From contig CALYNN010000009.1 of the NCBI GenBank assembly GCA_945221685.1, positions 1-18,115 of the forward strand: 18,115 nucleotides of DNA, in the 5' to 3' direction. The stretch is from an uncultured Clostridia bacterium. GTDB lineage: Bacteria; Bacillota; Clostridia; Oscillospirales; Acutalibacteraceae. The notes beneath the pieces were generated by a model. It saw nothing but the letters and a program-made list of their open reading frames with translations. It did not search any database and was not told the origin of the DNA. Position numbers and translations under genes: made by a program. Positions 14,486 through 18,115 of the stretch are shown piece by piece. Numbering within the stretch: position 1 is the first letter of the stretch; the number at the start of each line of letters is the position of its first letter.

Positions 14486-15382
14486 CTAATCCCGTTTAAC
14501 CAACAGTCTTGCCACTGCAAGCTCCTGCTTTTCGGTGCATACCCTGCCTAAGCCTAAAAAAAGTCCTTGAGGATTATACACTCTGTAAATACCGTCTGTC
14601 AGTTTTTTCTTTATTCTGTCTGTGCTGAGTGCTCCGCCGTTTGAAAAGCGCTTTGCCTGAGCCTCGCTAACAGTTACTTTTTCATATGGCTCAAAAATCT
14701 TTTCAAGGTCGATAAGCACTCCGCCGAAGCCCTCGCCGCTGTCCTTAAGCCGCTGAAGCTCGTCAAGAGTAACGCATTGCTCAAGAGAAAATCCCATAGC
14801 CTGCGTGCGCTGAAGCCTTGTCATTACTGCACCGCAGCCTAATTCCTTGCCGATATCGTCAATCAGCGTACGAATATAGGTGCCCTTTGAGCACAAAACA
14901 TCTATTGTATATTCTCCGTCAGCAAAGCCTGCAAAATCCAGCCTTTTTATTTCAACGCTTCGTTGCTGACGCTCAACCTCTACACCCTTCCTTGCAAGGT
15001 CGTAAAGCCTCTGTCCGTTTACGGATACTGCGGAATACATCGGCGGAAGCTGATTTATACTTCCTGTAAATTTTGGCATAACACTTATAACATCGTGCTC
15101 CGTAACGGTAACAGGATATTCGGCAGTTACCGTTCCGGTAATATCAAGGGTATCGGTTGTTTTACCCAAAATAAAGCCTGCTCGATATGCCTTGTCGCTG
15201 TCAGGCAAAAAGTCAAGAAACCTTGTGGCGCCGCCCAGCATTACAGGCAAAACGCCGGTAGCCATAGGGTCAAGGGTGCCTGTGTGCCCTGCCTTGCGCT
15301 CGCCGGTAATTCCGCGAAGCCTTGCAACCGTGCCGAAGGAGCTTATGTCCCTGTCCTTATTTATGCAAATAATACCTGTCAT
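14486..15382 (-). CDS. truB: tRNA pseudouridine-55 synthase
   Basis: Isomerises U55 in the T-loop of tRNAs to pseudouridine. The catalytic Asp is in HTGTLDPMATGVLP (D38). Other family motifs are QLPPMYSAVSVNGQRLYDLAR (115-135 region), CSKGTYIRTLIDDIGKELG and MTRLQRTQAMGF. A small PUA-like C-terminal domain covers about 245-298. The 298 residues match the usual length. GAGGA precedes the ATG, 15 bp after the nrnA stop. Confidence 0.97.
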   Translation of the reverse strand: MTGIICINKDRDISSFGTVARLRGITGERKAGHTGTLDPMATGVLPVMLGGATRFLDFLPDSDKAYRAGFILGKTTDTLDITGTVTAEYPVTVTEHDVISVMPKFTGSINQLPPMYSAVSVNGQRLYDLARKGVEVERQQRSVEIKRLDFAGFADGEYTIDVLCSKGTYIRTLIDDIGKELGCGAVMTRLQRTQAMGFSLEQCVTLDELQRLKDSGEGFGGVLIDLEKIFEPYEKVTVSEAQAKRFSNGGALSTDRIKKKLTDGIYRVYNPQGLFLGLGRVCTEKQELAVARLLVKRD

Positions 15383-15397
15383 TTAATCCTCGCTTAA

Positions 15398-16339
15398 TCA
15401 GCCTTTTAGCATTTGAGCGCTTTTTTCAACAAGCCTGTCCCTTGCTTCCTCAACACCGCATTCAAGACGGCAGGCCGCCGCCTGCGCGTGACCTCCGCCG
15501 CCGAAGCACTTGGCAATTTCTGCGGCGTTAACCGTTTCAAAGGTGCGCAGAGATGCCTTGCAGGTGCCGTCGGGCTTTTCCTTAACGGTAATGCCTATTT
15601 CAACACCCTCAATCTGCCTTGTAAGCGGAGCAATGGCTTCCGTCTCCTGCTCGTTGGAGCCTGTTTCGTTATACATTGCCTGAGTAATTGTTATTACGGC
15701 AATACGGTCGTTTTCGTAAAAGCGCATTGAGTCAAGAGCAAGTCTTTCAAGTCGGGCATAGGTTTTTGTTTTTGTTTCAAACATCGCCCTGTTTATTGCG
15801 CCGTTATCTGCCCCAAGCTCAATAAGCTCGGCGGCGGCACGGTATGTAGCGGCGGTGGTCGAAGCATATTTAAAGCAGCCTGTGTCGGTTGAAAGACCTG
15901 TGTAAAGACAGCCTGCAAGCCTGCTGTCTATCTCAACGCCAAGCTCACGGATAACCTCAAGCATTATTTGGCAGGCGGCAGGAGCGTCCTCCAGCAGAAG
16001 ATAATCTGCATATTCGGTATTTGTTGAATGGTGGTCAATACACAAATCAATGTGATACTGTCTCTGAAGCTCACCCAGCAGATTATCTGTTGCCACATCT
16101 ACTGCAACAACATACGATGGCTTAAACTTAATCTCGGCAATATCCTCAAACATATAGCTGTACTTTTTGGGAATTTCGTCGGCATTGGCCACACCGCAGA
16201 TTTTGCCAAGCTTATAAAGGGCGCGGCAAAGTGCAAAGCCGCAGCCAAGCGTGTCTCCGTCGGGGTGAGCGTGAGTCAGTATCAAAATGTTGTCGTGCTC
16301 CGCAAGCAATTCGGCGCATCTTTTAACATCAATTCTCAT
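15398..16339 (-). CDS. nrnA: DHH/DHHA1 phosphoesterase, NrnA-like (nanoRNase / pAp phosphatase)
   Basis: Probably degrades 2-5-mer RNA fragments and dephosphorylates pAp, as shown for B. subtilis NrnA. The DHH domain has HAHPDGDT (H25, D27, D29), D81 in VAVDVA, DHHST (102-106) and STDTG (D152), all likely Mn ligands. The DHHA1 domain ends with the substrate-binding GGGGHAQAA (280-288). The 313 residues fit the family. The gene overlaps the end of rbfA by 11 bp and precedes truB, the common place for this gene in Firmicutes. c-di-AMP/pApA-type phosphodiesterases share the fold, but they usually carry extra GGDEF-like and membrane domains, absent here. Confidence 0.93.
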   Translation of the reverse strand: MRIDVKRCAELLAEHDNILILTHAHPDGDTLGCGFALCRALYKLGKICGVANADEIPKKYSYMFEDIAEIKFKPSYVVAVDVATDNLLGELQRQYHIDLCIDHHSTNTEYADYLLLEDAPAACQIMLEVIRELGVEIDSRLAGCLYTGLSTDTGCFKYASTTAATYRAAAELIELGADNGAINRAMFETKTKTYARLERLALDSMRFYENDRIAVITITQAMYNETGSNEQETEAIAPLTRQIEGVEIGITVKEKPDGTCKASLRTFETVNAAEIAKCFGGGGHAQAAACRLECGVEEARDRLVEKSAQMLKG

Positions 16340-16676
16340 CGTTTAATTCCTTGATTTTTTCAAATAAATCCATACCCTTTGCTATTGAATCGTCTGCAAT
16401 AAACTTAAGCTCGGGGCTTTTGCGAAGATGAAGCCTTGAACCAAGCTGACGGCGGATATAGCCCTGCGCGCTTTCAAGTCCCTTAACGGCACTTTTTGCG
16501 GCGTCTATACCCTCCATAGCGCTGATATAAACCTTTGCAAAGCTTAAGTCGCCGCTGACCTCAACCTTAACCACGGTCAGCATACCCTTAACTCTCGGGT
16601 CCTTAAGCTCACGCATAATTGATATAATTTCGCGCTTAATATCCTCGCTTATTCTGTCAATATGAAATCCGGCCAT
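16329..16676 (-). CDS. rbfA: Ribosome-binding factor A
   Basis: A 30S maturation and cold-adaptation factor that binds near the 5' helix of 16S rRNA. The 115-residue KH-like protein has RISEDIKREIISIMRELKDPRV at the start, VKVEVSGDLSFAKVYIS in the middle, and GYIRRQLGSRLHLRKSPELKFIADDSI toward the end, all typical. It lies 18 bp downstream of infB and overlaps nrnA by 11 bp. Order infB-rbfA is conserved. Confidence 0.98.
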   Translation of the reverse strand: MAGFHIDRISEDIKREIISIMRELKDPRVKGMLTVVKVEVSGDLSFAKVYISAMEGIDAAKSAVKGLESAQGYIRRQLGSRLHLRKSPELKFIADDSIAKGMDLFEKIKELNDEN

Positions 16677-16694
16677 TTGTACTAATCCTTACTG

Positions 16695-18115
16695 TTAATC
16701 TCTGTATTCCTCTACGATATATGCCTGAAGAATATCGCCTGTCTGAATATCGTCCCAGCCCTCAAGACTGATACCGCATTCGTAGCCGGAGGAAACCTCC
16801 TTAACCTCGTCCTTAAAGCGCTTAAGGTTAGCAAGCTTAACATCGGCAATCTGCTTGCCGTTTCTGATTACTCTTACCTTACCGTCGCGGCGAATTGTTC
16901 CGCTTGTAACGAGAGAGCCTGCAATAGTACCGGCAGAGGAAATTTTGTAAACCTCTCTTACCTCAACCTCACCGGTGTCAACATCGCGGTACTTAGGCGC
17001 TCTCATTCCGCGCATAGCTCTTTCAATATCCTCAATAGCGTCGTAGATAATATCATACTGTTTAATTTCTATTCCGTCTCTTTGTGCGTTATCGGCGGCA
17101 ATTTGGTCAACGCCGATATTAAATGCAACGATTATTGCATTTGAAGCACCTGCGAGCATAACATCGCTTTCGCTTACGGCACCTACTGCACCGTGAACGA
17201 TTTTAACATTAACCTCGTCGTTTTCAATCTTAAGAAGTGACTGCTTAACTGCCTCAACAGAGCCTTGAACATCTGCCTTAACAATAATGTTAAGCTCCTT
17301 CATTTCGCCCTCCTGAATAGTGTCAAAAAGAGTATCAAGGGTAACCTTTTGGAAGAGCTTGAATTCCTCCTCTTTAGCCTGCTCCTTTCTCTGCTCAACA
17401 AGGGCTCTTGCAAGCTTTTCATCAGATACGGCGTTAAATGCATCGCCACTCATAGGCGCGCTGTCAAGTCCCATAATCTCTACGGGAACAGATGGACCTG
17501 CGCTGCGTATAGCCTTGCCGTGATAGTCGGTCATTGCTCTAACCTTACCTACCGCTGTGCCCGCTACTATAACATCACCTGCATTAAGAGTACCGTTTTG
17601 AACAAGAAGTGTTGCAATAGGACCTCTGCCCTTATCAAGCTTTGCCTCAATAACAACACCCTTTGCGGTACGGTCGGGATTTGCCTTAAGCTCGGCAACC
17701 TCGGCAACAAGAAGAATTGTTTCAAGGAGCTTATCAATGCCCATTTTAGTTTTTGCAGAAACGGGAACGCAGATAATATCTCCGCCCCATTCCTCAGGCA
17801 CAAGCTCGTGCTCGGTGAGCTGCTGCATAATTCTGTCGGGATTTGCACCCTCTTTATCCATTTTGTTAATGGCAACAATAATTTCTACGCCTGCCGCCTT
17901 TGCGTGGTTGATTGCTTCGATAGTTTGAGGCATAATACCGTCATCAGCCGCAACAACCAAAACAGCAATATCAGTACTCATTGCACCTCTTGCACGCATT
18001 GCGGTAAATGCTGCGTGTCCCGGTGTATCAAGGAATGTAATAACATCGTCGTTTGGAGTAACAACCTGGTAAGCACCGATTGCCTGAGTAATACCGCCTG
18101 CTTCTGTTGAAGAAA
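16695..18115 (-). CDS. infB: Translation initiation factor IF-2, 5' end cut off
   Basis: A GTPase that places initiator fMet-tRNA on the 30S subunit and promotes subunit joining. The reading frame stays open to the window edge (last full codon at 18113), so the ATG at 17999 is internal: DTPGHAAFTA (G3) lies just before it, and EAGGITQ...IGAYQV (G2) before that. About 472 residues are visible: the G domain from G2 onward with NKMD (G4) and VSAK (G5), the beta-barrel domain II, domain III (about KADVQGSVEAVKQSL), and the fMet-tRNA-binding C-terminal domain ending ECGISLEGWDDIQTGDILQAY. The G1 P-loop and N-terminal region are outside the window. The G2 motif reads ITQAIGAY where ITQHIGAY is usual. 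Confidence 0.97.
   Translation of the reverse strand, partial: SSTEAGGITQAIGAYQVVTPNDDVITFLDTPGHAAFTAMRARGAMSTDIAVLVVAADDGIMPQTIEAINHAKAAGVEIIVAINKMDKEGANPDRIMQQLTEHELVPEEWGGDIICVPVSAKTKMGIDKLLETILLVAEVAELKANPDRTAKGVVIEAKLDKGRGPIATLLVQNGTLNAGDVIVAGTAVGKVRAMTDYHGKAIRSAGPSVPVEIMGLDSAPMSGDAFNAVSDEKLARALVEQRKEQAKEEEFKLFQKVTLDTLFDTIQEGEMKELNIIVKADVQGSVEAVKQSLLKIENDEVNVKIVHGAVGAVSESDVMLAGASNAIIVAFNIGVDQIAADNAQRDGIEIKQYDIIYDAIEDIERAMRGMRAPKYRDVDTGEVEVREVYKISSAGTIAGSLVTSGTIRRDGKVRVIRNGKQIADVKLANLKRFKDEVKEVSSGYECGISLEGWDDIQTGDILQAYIVEEYRD

Noticed and set aside
17265..18110. A 281-codon open frame on the plus strand, opposite infB
   Set aside because: It lies entirely antisense to infB, shows no domain or ribosome site, and is rich in Cys, Asn and Leu as expected from the reverse complement of a coding frame.
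1..18115. CRISPR array, insertion sequence, tRNA or prophage signs
   Set aside because: No regularly spaced repeats, transposase, integrase, terminal inverted repeats or cloverleaf sequences were seen on either strand.

Overview
This window looks like an ordinary chromosomal stretch from a Gram-positive anaerobe of the Clostridia, probably the Oscillospirales/Ruminococcaceae. That placement is inferred from the strong GGAGG-type ribosome sites, moderate GC, the short ACT-type SerA, the TSCPD protein, the cysteine-containing S18, and the infB-rbfA-nrnA-truB-ribF gene order. The exact taxon cannot be fixed by eye. I see no tRNA or rRNA gene, transposon, prophage, CRISPR array or defence gene.

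Layout. (1) Positions 1-2233, plus strand: serC (start cut off by the window edge) and serA, which together make phosphoserine from 3-phosphoglycerate, closed by a strong hairpin terminator. (2) Positions 2334-7600, minus strand: a five-gene run from a near-consensus promoter at 7648-7676. In transcription order it encodes a TSCPD-domain protein, a GH36-like glycoside hydrolase, signal peptidase I with a zinc ribbon, a GPH-type sugar/cation symporter and a MIF-like tautomerase. (3) Positions 7833-11646, plus strand, divergent from region 2: iolG, iolD and iolE, three enzymes of myo-inositol breakdown. (4) Positions 11889-12879, minus strand: rpsF-ssb-rpsR from a perfect TTGACA-17-TATAAT promoter, with a hairpin-rich leader. 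(5) Positions 13025-18115, minus strand: the 3' part of the infB operon, that is infB (cut off by the window edge), rbfA, nrnA, truB, ribF and a HAD phosphatase, tightly packed and often overlapping.

How the parts may work together. Regions 1, 4 and 5 are housekeeping: serine synthesis, ribosome and single-strand-DNA proteins, translation initiation, ribosome maturation, RNA turnover and flavin cofactor synthesis. Regions 2 and 3 are the metabolic accessory part. A glycosidase of the alpha-galactosidase clan and a glycoside symporter sit back to back with inositol genes. One testable idea is that a galactosyl-inositol such as galactinol is imported, cleaved, and its inositol oxidised. That is inference from position only, and the lepB and MIF genes in the same run do not fit it.

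No gene-free stretch exceeds 300 bases. The largest are 7601-7832 (divergent promoter region with a candidate operator), 11647-11888 (convergent region with two hairpins) and 12880-13024 (rpsF promoter and leader). I did not find a convincing previously undescribed system; the findings are variant residues, unusual domain pairings and candidate regulatory elements.
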